Below, in pieces: positions 53,439 to 62,382 of a stretch of 64,000 nt of DNA; position 1 is the stretch's first letter, and each line of letters starts with the position of its first letter. Location of the stretch: positions 80,001-144,000 of the forward strand of contig NZ_CP104969.1 in assembly GCF_025452195.1 (NCBI RefSeq), given 5' to 3'. Below the pieces are notes generated by a model that did not search any database, had not been told where the DNA came from, and worked only from the letters and a program-made list of their open reading frames with translations. Both the position numbers and the translations under genes were made by a program. The DNA comes from Phyllobacterium zundukense. GTDB lineage: Bacteria; Pseudomonadota; Alphaproteobacteria; Rhizobiales; Rhizobiaceae.

Positions 53439-54296
53439 TCAGGCTGGAACGCGCCTACGTTCTTTGGGTGCAACATTTGGCGTAAGGCGATAGTTTAACG
53501 CCGAAACCATGATTTCAGCCGCCGCCAGAGCCGCAATGACAGTAGGACGCTTGTCCTTCACGGCGGTCCCGCCGACCGGACAGACCAGCCTGTCGAAAAA
53601 CTCCGGACGACCCACCTCACGTGTCAACCAGCTGCGAAACGTTGCGCGTTTCGTCTTCGACCCAATCATGCCGACGTAGGACGCATCATTCCTGGCAAGC
53701 GCTTCGGTCGTAATCAAGAAGTCGAGTGCATGGTCGTGGGTGAGGACGACGAATGCACTTCCCGCTGGCGCATCACGAACGACCGCCTCAGGCATGGCCG
53801 TCAGGCAGGTTTCGATGCCGGGAACCTGCGTGGCGGAAAGTTCATCCTCGCGTGTGTCGACCAATATCGTTCGCAGCGGGACAAGTGAAAGCGCCATGGC
53901 CAGCGCATCGCCGACATGACCGGCACCAAAGATATAGACATGCGGACGCTGGGCGATCTCAAGATCAACCTTCTCGATCAATGTCATGGCCACAGTTCGA
54001 TCAACCCGTTTGAAGCCCAATGAGACACGGCCACCGCAGCATTGGCCAATCTCCGGTCCAAGCGGGATCGTCATTTCATCCATTTGGGCGCCGTTTTCGA
54101 GCGCCCTGCGCGCGTGATCAATTGCCATGAATTCGAGCTGCCCACCGCCTATGGTGCCAAAAATGCAATCCGCTGCCACCAGCATCCAGGCTCCGGCTTC
54201 GCGCGGAGTGGAGCCGTCTGCGGCCCTCACCTCAGCGAGAACGGCGTGCCTGCGTCGATTCAGAAAGTCCCGGATATCGTCGCAGTTCGTCGGCAT
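53439..54296 (-). CDS. xdhC: Xanthine dehydrogenase accessory protein XdhC
   Basis: This 285-aa chaperone binds molybdenum cofactor and delivers the sulfurated form to xanthine dehydrogenase. Family features are RAADGSTPREAGAWMLV near the start, GTIGGGQLEFMAIDHAR near residue 50, and the C-terminal Rossmann-like IFGAGHVGDALAMALSLVP with YVGMIGSKTKRATF. It is the last gene of uraH-xdhA-xdhB-xdhC, six bases behind xdhB. Confidence 0.92.
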   Translation of the reverse strand: MPTNCDDIRDFLNRRRHAVLAEVRAADGSTPREAGAWMLVAADCIFGTIGGGQLEFMAIDHARRALENGAQMDEMTIPLGPEIGQCCGGRVSLGFKRVDRTVAMTLIEKVDLEIAQRPHVYIFGAGHVGDALAMALSLVPLRTILVDTREDELSATQVPGIETCLTAMPEAVVRDAPAGSAFVVLTHDHALDFLITTEALARNDASYVGMIGSKTKRATFRSWLTREVGRPEFFDRLVCPVGGTAVKDKRPTVIAALAAAEIMVSALNYRLTPNVAPKERRRVPA

Positions 54297-54302
54297 GGGA
54301 TT

Positions 54303-56639
54303 TCACAGCTCCTTGCCCGCCGACCGCAAACGTTCGACTGCCATCAATACACGCTCTGGTGTGGCCGGGGCATCCAGGCGCGGTGAAATTCGATAGTCCG
54401 CTACACTGGCAATTGCCATCGAGATTGCTTCCAGCACGGAGATCGCCAACATGAAGGGCGGTTCGCCGACTGCCTTGGAGCGGCGGATCGTTTCCTCACG
54501 ATTCACCGACCAGGTGGCAAGCTGCACGTTGAACGTGCGCGGACGATCCGATGCCAGCGGTATCTTGTACGTGGACGGAGCGTGCGTGCGCAACCGGCCC
54601 TTGGCATCCCACCACAATTCTTCTGTCGTCAGCCAACCCATGCCCTGCACGAAGGCACCTTCCACCTGACCAAGATCAAGTGCCGGGTTCAACGACTTGC
54701 CCACATCATGAAGAATATCGGTACGGTCGACCTGATATTCGCCGGTCAGCGTGTCGATGCTCACCTCGGATACGGAAGCGCCGTAGGCGAAATAGTAGAA
54801 TGGACGGCCCCTGCCCTCCGACCTGCTCCAGTGGATTTTTGGCGTTTTGTAGAAACCCGCCGCCGAGAGCTGTACACGCGCGCCATAGGCTGACTTGATG
54901 AATTCGGGAAACGGGATGAGCCGGTCGCCTACCCGCACCGTATTGGGCTCGAAGAAAACCTCTTCCTTTGCAACACCATATTGCTCGACGGCAAACTGAA
55001 CGAGGCGCGCCCTGATCTGCTGAGCAGCGTTGGCTGCGGCCATGCCATTAAGGTCAGAACCGGAAGAAGCAGCGGTCGCAGAGGTATTCGGAACCTTTGC
55101 GGTTGTTGTTGCCGTTATCCTGATGCGATCGAGGTCGACCTGGAATTCATCGGCCACCACCTGCGCTACCTTGGTATTCAGCCCCTGTCCCATCTCGGTA
55201 CCACCATGGTTGAGGTGGATTGAACCGTCCGTATAGACATGGACGAGAGCGCCAGCCTGATTGTATTCGGTCTTGGTGAAGGAGATGCCGAACTTGACCG
55301 GCGTCAGCGCTATACCCCGCTTGATGATGCGGCTGTGGCGGTTGAAGTTGATAATCGCCTCGCGCCGCGCCGCGTATTCAGACGACTCTTCAAGCTCCGC
55401 GATGATCTGCGGGATGATATTATCTTCGACCGTCTGGTGATACGGCGTAAGATTGCGGCCTTCACCGCCATAGAAATTGGCTTTGCGAATTTCCAGCGGG
55501 TCCTTCCCAAGCGCATAGGCGATCTCCTCGATCATCCGCTCGCCGCCGACCATGCCCTGCGGGCCACCGAAACCGCGAAAGGCCGTGTTGGAAACGGTGT
55601 TGGTCTTCAGCGGCCGCGAACGCAGCCGAACATTGGGATAGAAGTAGCAATTGTCAGCGTGAAACAATGCACGGTCGGTTACGGGCCCCGAAAGATCAGC
55701 AGAAAAACCACAGCGGGCGGAGAACGTGGCATCGACAGCTTCAATGCGCCCTTCGTCATCGAAGCCCAGTTCATAGGCTACGTGGAAGTCGTGACGCTTG
55801 CCGGTTGCAATCATGTCATCGTCGCGATCCGGCCGGATCTTCACCGCCCGCCGGTACTTCTTGGCGGCAATCGCCGCAACGGCTGCAAAAAGATTAGCCT
55901 GCGTTTCCTTGCCCCCAAAACCGCCACCCATGCGTCGCACGTTGACGGTCACTGCGTTGGACGGAATTCCGAGAACATGGCCAACCATATGCTGGGTTTC
56001 GCTTGGATGCTGGGTCGAGGAGAAGACCGTCACCTCATCGTCTTCACCGGGAATAGCGAAGGCAATGTGGCCCTCCAGGTAGAAGTGGTCCTGTCCGCCA
56101 ATGCGCATCTCGCCATTCAGGCGATTCTTCGCCCCGGCAAGGCCAACGGCAATATCGCCGCGCTCAAGTTTCAGCGGATCGATCACCAGCGGATAGTTGG
56201 CTTTTTCGGCTTCCAATACATCGGTGACGTGATCGAGATCGCGGTATGCGATCTTGACTTTCGAGGCGGCCTGGCGCGCGATCTGGCGCGTTTCAGCAAT
56301 CACCGCGAAGATGGGCTGGCCGTGGAATTCTACCTTGCCAACTGCAAAGACGGGATCGTCATGTTTGCCTGCGGGGCTAACGTCGTTGTGACCCGGAATA
56401 TCATCGACAGTCAGGACGCCTATAACACCGGCGCACAACTTCACCGCTTCGAAATCGATCGACACGATTTCCGCGTGCGCGCGGTGCGACAGACCGAGAT
56501 AAGCATGCAGCGTGTCGGACGGCTCTGCCATGTCATCGATGTATTCGGCCGTGCCGGACACATGCTTGTGACCGGATTCATGCGGCTGTTTTTCGTGCAC
56601 GCCACCGCGAATTCGCGTCATTGGCTGAACTACATTCAT
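54303..56639 (-). CDS. xdhB: Xanthine dehydrogenase molybdopterin subunit
   Basis: This large subunit (778 aa) binds the molybdenum cofactor and oxidises hypoxanthine and xanthine to urate. Motifs are GGGFGGKETQANLFAAVAA, TAFRGFGGPQGM, GTEMGQGLNTKVAQVVADEF and the catalytic Glu in AVGEPPFMLA near residue 735. The start MNVVQPMTRIRGG is preceded by GTGAGGAGCACG, ten bases after xdhA. An earlier in-frame start would overlap xdhA. It lies in the expected A-B-C order. Confidence 0.94.
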   Translation of the reverse strand: MNVVQPMTRIRGGVHEKQPHESGHKHVSGTAEYIDDMAEPSDTLHAYLGLSHRAHAEIVSIDFEAVKLCAGVIGVLTVDDIPGHNDVSPAGKHDDPVFAVGKVEFHGQPIFAVIAETRQIARQAASKVKIAYRDLDHVTDVLEAEKANYPLVIDPLKLERGDIAVGLAGAKNRLNGEMRIGGQDHFYLEGHIAFAIPGEDDEVTVFSSTQHPSETQHMVGHVLGIPSNAVTVNVRRMGGGFGGKETQANLFAAVAAIAAKKYRRAVKIRPDRDDDMIATGKRHDFHVAYELGFDDEGRIEAVDATFSARCGFSADLSGPVTDRALFHADNCYFYPNVRLRSRPLKTNTVSNTAFRGFGGPQGMVGGERMIEEIAYALGKDPLEIRKANFYGGEGRNLTPYHQTVEDNIIPQIIAELEESSEYAARREAIINFNRHSRIIKRGIALTPVKFGISFTKTEYNQAGALVHVYTDGSIHLNHGGTEMGQGLNTKVAQVVADEFQVDLDRIRITATTTAKVPNTSATAASSGSDLNGMAAANAAQQIRARLVQFAVEQYGVAKEEVFFEPNTVRVGDRLIPFPEFIKSAYGARVQLSAAGFYKTPKIHWSRSEGRGRPFYYFAYGASVSEVSIDTLTGEYQVDRTDILHDVGKSLNPALDLGQVEGAFVQGMGWLTTEELWWDAKGRLRTHAPSTYKIPLASDRPRTFNVQLATWSVNREETIRRSKAVGEPPFMLAISVLEAISMAIASVADYRISPRLDAPATPERVLMAVERLRSAGKEL

Positions 56640-56649
56640 CGCGTGCTCC

Positions 56650-58131
56650 TCACCCAAATGCCGGTTCATAACGGTTCAACCGCACAAGCTTTTCGCCGCC
56701 TGTCTCAAGGTAGAAACGCCGCAACAGGTTCTTTGCGACCAAGAGGCGATAGTCAGCAGAAGCGCGCCAATCTGTCAGGGGCGTGAAATCATCGGAGAAT
56801 GCTGCCGCTGCCTTTTCAATCGCGCCCTCGTCCCAAACGGCGCCGGTCAACGATGCCTCGACCGCACTTGCACGCTTGGGAGTTCCGGCCATCCCGCCGA
56901 ATGCGATGATTGCATTCTCCACCCGGCCCCGTTCGTCGAGAGTAATCCGGAACGCACCACAGACCGAGGAAATGTCTTCATCCAGCCGCTTGGAAATCTT
57001 GTAGACGCGATAAATATCGTCGGAGCCTAGGTACGGGATATGGATCGCTTCCACGAACTCGCCGGGTGCACGATCCTGTTTGCCATACTCGATAAAGTAT
57101 TTCTCAATTGGAACGGAGCGGCGATTGTTACCCTTGCGCAATTGAACTGTCGCACCAAGCCCGATCAGAGCTGGGGGCGTGTCGCCGATTGGCGAGCCGT
57201 TGGCGACGTTGCCACCGACAGTCCCCATGTTGCGAACCTGCTCACCGCCAATGCGGTTCCAGAGCTCTGTCAACTGCGGGAAATGGCGAATGATGACGGG
57301 ATAGGCCTCGGTGTAGCTGACGCCTGCACCAAGCATCAGACGATCGTCGTCCTCTGTTATCAGCCGCAAGTCATCAAGATGCGACAGGAAGACCACCGGG
57401 CCGATCTCGCGCATGAACTTCGTCACCCAGAGACCGACATCCGTCGAGCCGGCAACGATGGTCGCGCCGGGATTGCGCTCCAGAACGTCCGCGAAATCAT
57501 CGACATTGGCGGGAAGAACAAGCCGTTGCTTCCCCTCACCGAGGACAACATGCTTACCGTCTTTCAACGCAAGCAGTTGCTGGGTAACACGAGCCCGTTC
57601 AGTGACGAGCGGATCTTTATTCAGATCGCCGATCGCGGTAACGCTTTCTGCGGCCCGGATGATCGCGGCGTAGCCGGTACAACGGCAGAGATTACCCTGC
57701 AGAGACTTCTCGATTTCCTGGATATTCGGTTTCGCGTTCTGCATCCACAGACCGTAGAGCGACATGACGAAGCCGGGCGTGCAGAAACCGCACTGCGAAG
57801 CATGGGTATCAACCATCGCCTGCTGCACCGGATGCAATGTTCCATCCGATCCAGCCAGCGCCTCGACCGTCACGACATGGCAACCGTCCAGCGAACCAAC
57901 AAAGCGGATGCAGGCGTTGACTGATTCATATTTGAGCAAGCCGTTGAACAGGCGTCCCACGAGGACTGTGCAAGCGCCGCAATCGCCCTCCGCACATCCC
58001 TCCTTGGTGCCACGCAGTTTGCGGTCAAGCCGGAGAAAATCGAGGAGAGTTTCGGTCGGAGAAACGTCGGTGCGTTCGACAACCTTATCGTTGAGCAGAA
58101 ACCGGATGCTGTTGCGGATTTGTAGTTCCAT
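56650..58131 (-). CDS. xdhA: Xanthine dehydrogenase iron-sulfur/FAD subunit
   Basis: This electron-transfer subunit (493 aa) passes electrons from the molybdenum centre to NAD. Two 2Fe-2S clusters are encoded: CAEGDCGACTVLV (about residues 46-58) and CGFCTPGFV with NLCRCTGY (about 118-160). A FAD domain follows with TIVAGSTDVGLWVTKFMRE and GNVANGSPIGDTPPALIGL. It starts six bases after uraH, so HIU hydrolase and xanthine dehydrogenase are made from one message. Confidence 0.94.
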   Translation of the reverse strand: MELQIRNSIRFLLNDKVVERTDVSPTETLLDFLRLDRKLRGTKEGCAEGDCGACTVLVGRLFNGLLKYESVNACIRFVGSLDGCHVVTVEALAGSDGTLHPVQQAMVDTHASQCGFCTPGFVMSLYGLWMQNAKPNIQEIEKSLQGNLCRCTGYAAIIRAAESVTAIGDLNKDPLVTERARVTQQLLALKDGKHVVLGEGKQRLVLPANVDDFADVLERNPGATIVAGSTDVGLWVTKFMREIGPVVFLSHLDDLRLITEDDDRLMLGAGVSYTEAYPVIIRHFPQLTELWNRIGGEQVRNMGTVGGNVANGSPIGDTPPALIGLGATVQLRKGNNRRSVPIEKYFIEYGKQDRAPGEFVEAIHIPYLGSDDIYRVYKISKRLDEDISSVCGAFRITLDERGRVENAIIAFGGMAGTPKRASAVEASLTGAVWDEGAIEKAAAAFSDDFTPLTDWRASADYRLLVAKNLLRRFYLETGGEKLVRLNRYEPAFG

Positions 58132-58137
58132 GTGGAA

Positions 58138-58509
58138 TCAGCTCCCCCGATAGGTTGAATAGCCGAAAGGAGCGACAAGCAGTGGCACGTGATAATGAAC
58201 GTTCTCATCATCGATCCCAAAGCGGATCGGGACTACGTCGAGAAATGGCGTCTGGCCATTCGCAGGCTGGCCGCCGAAGTATTCGCCTACGTGGAACCGA
58301 AGCTCGTAAGCACCAGAGCGCATATCAACGCCGGTCAATAACGGTTTGTTGCAGCGTCCATCTTCATTGGTGCGTGTGCTGTGCAGAGGTAGAAGGCGGT
58401 CGCCATCGACGCGAAAGAGATCGATCCGCAAGCTGGCGGCGGGCTTGCCGCTGGCCGTATCGAGCACATGGGTCGTCAGGCGGCCGGCAACTTCATCGTG
58501 AAGGCTCAT
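58138..58509 (-). CDS. uraH: 5-hydroxyisourate hydrolase
   Basis: This transthyretin-like enzyme (123 aa) opens 5-hydroxyisourate to OHCU. The active-site His is in [14 protein letters not shown], and the C-terminal tetrapeptide YRGS is the family signature. FHVGEYF and [18 protein letters not shown] are also typical. The start MSLHDEVAG follows GGGAGGGAGGAAC. It is the first gene of the uraH-xdhABC operon and divergent from puuE-uraD, joining two halves of the pathway. Confidence 0.94.
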   Translation of the reverse strand: MSLHDEVAGRLTTHVLDTASGKPAASLRIDLFRVDGDRLLPLHSTRTNEDGRCNKPLLTGVDMRSGAYELRFHVGEYFGGQPANGQTPFLDVVPIRFGIDDENVHYHVPLLVAPFGYSTYRGS

Positions 58510-58681
58510 GTGTGTTCCTCCCTCCCGCGGAGTACTTTCAATTTCCATCGCTCAATGTGCCCCTTGGCATCAGTCCCGGGTAGGCAGCGCCTGATTGCAG
58601 GACTTTCAAAATTTTCTGGGGGAATGCCTCGTCCATTATTTGAGTATTCAGAGTGGAATAGCGATTTGAGGAGGGACCACA

Positions 58682-60103
58682 TTGGCGAGATATTCCCGCG
58701 ACATGCACGGCTACGGCGCAAATCCACCGCCAGCCAACTGGCCAGATAGTGCGCGCATCGCCGTTCAGTTCGTTGTGAATTACGAAGAAGGCGGCGAGAA
58801 CTGCGTTCTGCATGGCGACGCCGCCTCCGAAGCTTTCCTGTCAGAGATTGTCGGCGCACAAGCGTGGCCTGATCAGCGCCACTGGAACATGGAGTCCATC
58901 TACGAGTACGGAGCCCGCGCCGGTTTTTGGCGCCTCCACGGCCTGCTGACATCGAAGAACGTGCCCGTCACGGTCTACGGCGTGGCGACAGCCCTGCAGC
59001 GGTCGCCTTCGCAAGTTCAAGCCATGCTTGATGCAAACTGGGAGATCGCATCGCACGGCCTGAAATGGATCGACTACAAGGATTACAGTGCTGGCGCCGA
59101 GCGCGAGCACATGCTCGAAGCGATCCGCATCCACACTGCCGTTACCGGCGAACGTCCCCGCGGCTGGTACACGGGTCGATGCTCGGCGAACACAGTCGAT
59201 CTGGTGACCGAAGAAGGCGGCTTCGACTACGTCTCCGATTCCTATGCCGATGACCTGCCCTATTGGTACGAATCCGGCGGCAGGCAGCAGCTCATCGTTC
59301 CCTATACGCTCGATGCCAACGACATGCGGTTCGCCACTCCGCAAGGGTTCAACGCCGGCGACCAGTTCTTTTCCTATTTAAAGGACAGCTTCGATACCCT
59401 TTACGCGGAAGGCAAAGCCGGTTCGCCCAAGATGATGAGCATTGGTCTGCATTGCCGTCTGGTTGGCAGGCCCGGACGAGTCGCAGCTCTTGCCCGGTTC
59501 ATCGACTATTTAAAAAGCCACGAGAAGGTCTGGCTTGCCCGCCGCATCGACATCGCGCGGCACTGGGCAGCGAACCACCCATACGAGGCGCGTGGATTGC
59601 GTCCGTCATCGCTCGATGAAGCCGCATTTGTCGAACGCTTCGGCGGCGTCTTCGAACACTCCGACTGGATCGCCGGGCGCGCCTTTGACTCAGAACTATC
59701 CGCCGCAAATGACACCGCAACCGGCCTCCATGCAGCGTTGACCAATGTGTTTCGCAGCGCGTCCGAGAGCGAACGCCTCGGCGTGTTGAATGCCCACCCG
59801 GATCTCGCCGGAAAACTGGCGCAAGTCAGGCGCCTGACGGAGAGCTCTGCGCTGGAGCAGGCATCCGCAGGTTTGGATGAGTTGACCGACAACGAGCGTG
59901 AGGACTTCACCACGCTCAATACGCGTTATATCGAGACTTTTGGATTTCCATTCATCATCGCGGTCAAGGGCCGAGGCAAAGACGAAATCCTTTCCAGCTT
60001 CAAGACCCGGATCGCGAATGATCACCAGACAGAATTCAACACGGCGTGCCGCGAAGTGGAGAAGATCGCTCTTCTGCGCCTTCAAGACATGCTGCCAAAT
60101 TGA
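58682..60103 (+). CDS. puuE: Allantoinase PuuE fused to OHCU decarboxylase UraD
   Basis: This is a 473-aa fusion. Residues 1-305 are a polysaccharide-deacetylase-fold allantoinase (RDMHGYGANPP, NYEEGGENCVLHGD, WEIASHGLKWIDY, WYTGRCSANT), which hydrolyses allantoin to allantoate. From about residue 310, SLDEAAFVERFGGVFEHSDW, LNAHPDLAGKLAQ and FGFPFIIAVKGRGKDEIL define OHCU decarboxylase, which yields S-allantoin. The product of the second domain is the substrate of the first. The start is TTG behind GAGGAGG; alignment with known PuuE supports it over the ATG seven codons later. It leads puuE-alc-allA. Confidence 0.93.
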   Translation: MARYSRDMHGYGANPPPANWPDSARIAVQFVVNYEEGGENCVLHGDAASEAFLSEIVGAQAWPDQRHWNMESIYEYGARAGFWRLHGLLTSKNVPVTVYGVATALQRSPSQVQAMLDANWEIASHGLKWIDYKDYSAGAEREHMLEAIRIHTAVTGERPRGWYTGRCSANTVDLVTEEGGFDYVSDSYADDLPYWYESGGRQQLIVPYTLDANDMRFATPQGFNAGDQFFSYLKDSFDTLYAEGKAGSPKMMSIGLHCRLVGRPGRVAALARFIDYLKSHEKVWLARRIDIARHWAANHPYEARGLRPSSLDEAAFVERFGGVFEHSDWIAGRAFDSELSAANDTATGLHAALTNVFRSASESERLGVLNAHPDLAGKLAQVRRLTESSALEQASAGLDELTDNEREDFTTLNTRYIETFGFPFIIAVKGRGKDEILSSFKTRIANDHQTEFNTACREVEKIALLRLQDMLPN

Positions 60104-60112
60104 GGAATGAAA

Positions 60113-61126
60113 ATGTCAAACACAAATGCAGATATCCCCGCATTCGCGCGCAACGCGATCAACCTTGCATCGGCTGGCCTCGGGGCAAAGCCGATCTTCG
60201 CGACCGATGAGTTCTTCGCACCGCTTGAACGCATGCTGAGCGACGAGCCTGCAGTTTTCTATCCTGAAAAATTCGACGACAATGGCAAGTGGATGGACGG
60301 TTGGGAAACACGCCGGCGCCGCAGTAGCGGGCACGACTATGCCATTGTACGGTTGGCGGCAGCTGGAACGATTTGCGGCTTCGACGTCGATACGGCGCAT
60401 TTCACCGGAAACTATCCTCCTGCCTGCCGTATCGAAGCTTGCAATGTAGCGGGCGAACCTGACGAAGCCACCTTGTGGACCGAGGTGCTCGGATTGAGCC
60501 AACTCGGCGCCAGTTCACACCACTATTTTACTTGCAGCTCCAAGCAAGTATGGACTCATGTTCGCCTGCACATACATCCGGACGGCGGCGTTGCACGCTT
60601 GCGTGTCTATGGTCAGCCGTCGCTAAACATTGACAGCGTCAATGGTGAGGCAGTCGATCTTGCGTCCTCGCTTCTTGGCGGCCGGGTCGTCGCCATGTCA
60701 AATGCGCATTATGGCTATCAACGCCTGCTCGCGCCGGGTCGCGGCATCAATATGGGCGACGGTTGGGAAACACGCCGCAGACGTGAGCCAGGCAATGACT
60801 GGATCATCATCAAGCTTGCCGCGCGCGGAACCATTGAAAGCGCAATTGTGGATACGGCCCATTTCAAGGGGAACTATCCGGATGCCTGCTCGATTCAGGT
60901 CGCCGATCTTGGCGACGCCGGCGAGAGCCTCGATGAGTTGGTTGTCGCTTCATCCATGTTCTGGGAAGAGATTTTGCCTGCCCAGAAGTTGTCCGCGGAC
61001 AACATCCATGAATATGGCGGCAACCAGATCAAGCAAAACGGTGCAGTAACGCATGCTCGCTTCAACATCTATCCGGATGGCGGCGTGAGCCGGTTGCGGC
61101 TGTTTGGCAAAATCGCCCGCGGATAA
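60113..61126 (+). CDS. alc: Allantoicase
   Basis: This 337-aa enzyme hydrolyses allantoate to ureidoglycolate and urea. The protein is an internal duplication: WMDGWETRRRRSSGHDY near residue 60 and GDGWETRRRREPGNDW near 215 correspond, as do DTAHFTGNYPPAC and DTAHFKGNYPDAC, and HIHPDGGVARLRVYG and NIYPDGGVSRLRLFG. This is the normal architecture. Of two close ATGs, the second suits the GAGGA site better. It starts nine bases after puuE-uraD and precedes allA by four bases. Confidence 0.95.
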   Translation: MSNTNADIPAFARNAINLASAGLGAKPIFATDEFFAPLERMLSDEPAVFYPEKFDDNGKWMDGWETRRRRSSGHDYAIVRLAAAGTICGFDVDTAHFTGNYPPACRIEACNVAGEPDEATLWTEVLGLSQLGASSHHYFTCSSKQVWTHVRLHIHPDGGVARLRVYGQPSLNIDSVNGEAVDLASSLLGGRVVAMSNAHYGYQRLLAPGRGINMGDGWETRRRREPGNDWIIIKLAARGTIESAIVDTAHFKGNYPDACSIQVADLGDAGESLDELVVASSMFWEEILPAQKLSADNIHEYGGNQIKQNGAVTHARFNIYPDGGVSRLRLFGKIARG

Positions 61127-61130
61127 TCAT

Positions 61131-61616
61131 ATGCGCGAAATCCTCATTCAACAGGTGACCCGGGAGGCGTTTGCGCCTTTCGGAGATGTCATTGAGATCG
61201 AAGGCGCAAGCAGCTTTCCCATCAATCATGGCATGTGCATGCGCTACCATGATCTGGCCAAGGTCGAGACGACTGGCGACAACGCACGTACCTTGATCAG
61301 CCTGCTGCGCGGCAAGCCTTACGAGCTGCCTCTCAAGCTGGAAATGGTCGAACGGCATCCATTCGGCAGTCAGGCATTCGTGCCCCTGTCGCGCAATCCG
61401 TTTCTCGTCGTGGCAGCTCACGACCAGCCGGATGGCCCAGGTGACCCTGTCGCCTTTCTGACGCGACCGGGCCAGGGTGTGAACATTCATCGCAACGTGT
61501 GGCACGGCATTCTGACGCCGCTTGAGGGCCAGTCAGATTTTGTTGTCATCGACCGGGGCGGCGACGGCATCAATCTGCAGGAACACTTCTATCCCGAGAC
61601 GTTTCTCATACGCTAG
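61131..61616 (+). CDS. allA: Ureidoglycolate lyase
   Basis: This cupin-fold enzyme (161 aa) splits ureidoglycolate to glyoxylate and urea, the last step of purine breakdown here. Motifs are AFAPFGDVIE near the start, ERHPFGSQAFVPLSRNPFLV in the middle and GVNIHRNVWHGILTPL near residue 125. Length equals E. coli AllA (160). The start is an ATG four bases after the alc stop; its ribosome site is poor, and coupling to alc translation probably compensates. The glyoxylate can enter gcl. Confidence 0.94.
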   Translation: MREILIQQVTREAFAPFGDVIEIEGASSFPINHGMCMRYHDLAKVETTGDNARTLISLLRGKPYELPLKLEMVERHPFGSQAFVPLSRNPFLVVAAHDQPDGPGDPVAFLTRPGQGVNIHRNVWHGILTPLEGQSDFVVIDRGGDGINLQEHFYPETFLIR

Positions 61617-61639
61617 CGCCGAACAACACACGCAAAAAA

Positions 61640-61665
61640 GACCGCCCTCCTCAGGAAGGGCGGTC
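61640..61665. terminator. Bidirectional terminator
   Basis: GACCGCCCT (61640-61648) and AGGGCGGTC (61657-61665) form a 9-bp stem with an 8-base loop. AATTTTTG follows on the plus strand and CTTTTTTGCG follows on the minus strand. It therefore ends both puuE-alc-allA and the convergent deaminase gene. Confidence 0.9.
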
Positions 61666-61686
61666 AATTTTTGTGCGATAAAACAA

Positions 61687-62292
61687 TCAGTTCAGCGGAA
61701 TAGAGTTCTCGTCCTTGCCGGCCTGATACTGCTCCGAGAGTTCCGCATATTTTGCGCTGATCGCCACAGCGCGGTTTTTGAGTCTCGCCCGATCCCGTTC
61801 GGGAAGCTGCGCGATCATCTTGTGGATGGAATAGCTGTTCCAGAAAGCGTTTTCCTTATTGTAACCGCCCGGCTCCAATGTGAAAACTTCCTTCAAGATT
61901 TTGAGATCGTGCGGGATTGCAAATGCATCACGCGAATCTTCGTGGCTGAAGAAGTAGTAGAAATTGTCAAAACCTGCCCAGGTGATAGCTGAAAGGCACA
62001 TGGAACAAGGTTCGTGGGTCGACAAGAAAATCAGTTCGCGCGGATCTGGACGGGTAACTTCCGCCATCTCGAAGAAGCGCTTCAATGTATGAACCTCGCC
62101 ATGCCATAGCGGGTTTTCCGTCTCATTGTTGGTCTCCGCCAAGACGAGCGACAAATCCGATTTGCGCAGCAGCGCCGCGCCGAAGATCTTGTTCCCGGCG
62201 GCTACACCGCTCTCGGTTTTTGGAATAATCCAGCGCTCGATCGTATCAAGCAGTACCTCAACAAGGTTGTTCGTCGCGGTTTTCTGCTCCAT
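61687..62292 (-). CDS. Cytidine/nucleobase deaminase-family protein
   Basis: This 201-aa protein has the zinc deaminase fold: HGEVHTL (His and catalytic Glu, about residue 65) and STHEPCSMCLSAITWAGF (two Cys ligands). The His-Gly-Glu triad instead of the common His-Ala-Glu, and a long C-terminal extension with AFWNSYSIHKMIAQL, set it apart from TadA and from ordinary cytosine deaminase. Being behind a purine permease gene, it may deaminate an imported base or nucleoside. The substrate is not assignable. The start MEQKTATNN has a weak ribosome site; an upstream extension of 24 codons is possible. Confidence 0.82.
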   Translation of the reverse strand: MEQKTATNNLVEVLLDTIERWIIPKTESGVAAGNKIFGAALLRKSDLSLVLAETNNETENPLWHGEVHTLKRFFEMAEVTRPDPRELIFLSTHEPCSMCLSAITWAGFDNFYYFFSHEDSRDAFAIPHDLKILKEVFTLEPGGYNKENAFWNSYSIHKMIAQLPERDRARLKNRAVAISAKYAELSEQYQAGKDENSIPLN

Positions 62293-62337
62293 CGGTGGCT
62301 TTCTGATCAGGGATTGTTTGATATTCAAAATAGCAAT

Positions 62338-62371
62338 GGCGCGGATGCGACGCAATCGCCGCATCCGCGCC
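62338..62371 (-). terminator. Hairpin between permease and deaminase genes
   Basis: GGCGCGGATGCG (62338-62349) and CGCATCCGCGCC (62360-62371) form a perfect 12-bp stem with a 10-base loop, 11 bases after the permease stop. On the minus strand ATTGCTATTTTG follows, a weak U-tract. It probably partially terminates, lowering deaminase expression. Confidence 0.7.
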
Positions 62372-62382
62372 AGATCGTGAGG

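Noticed and set aside
55239..56786. 515-codon open frame antisense to xdhB
   Set aside because: It lies wholly over conserved xanthine dehydrogenase coding sequence; no family resemblance.
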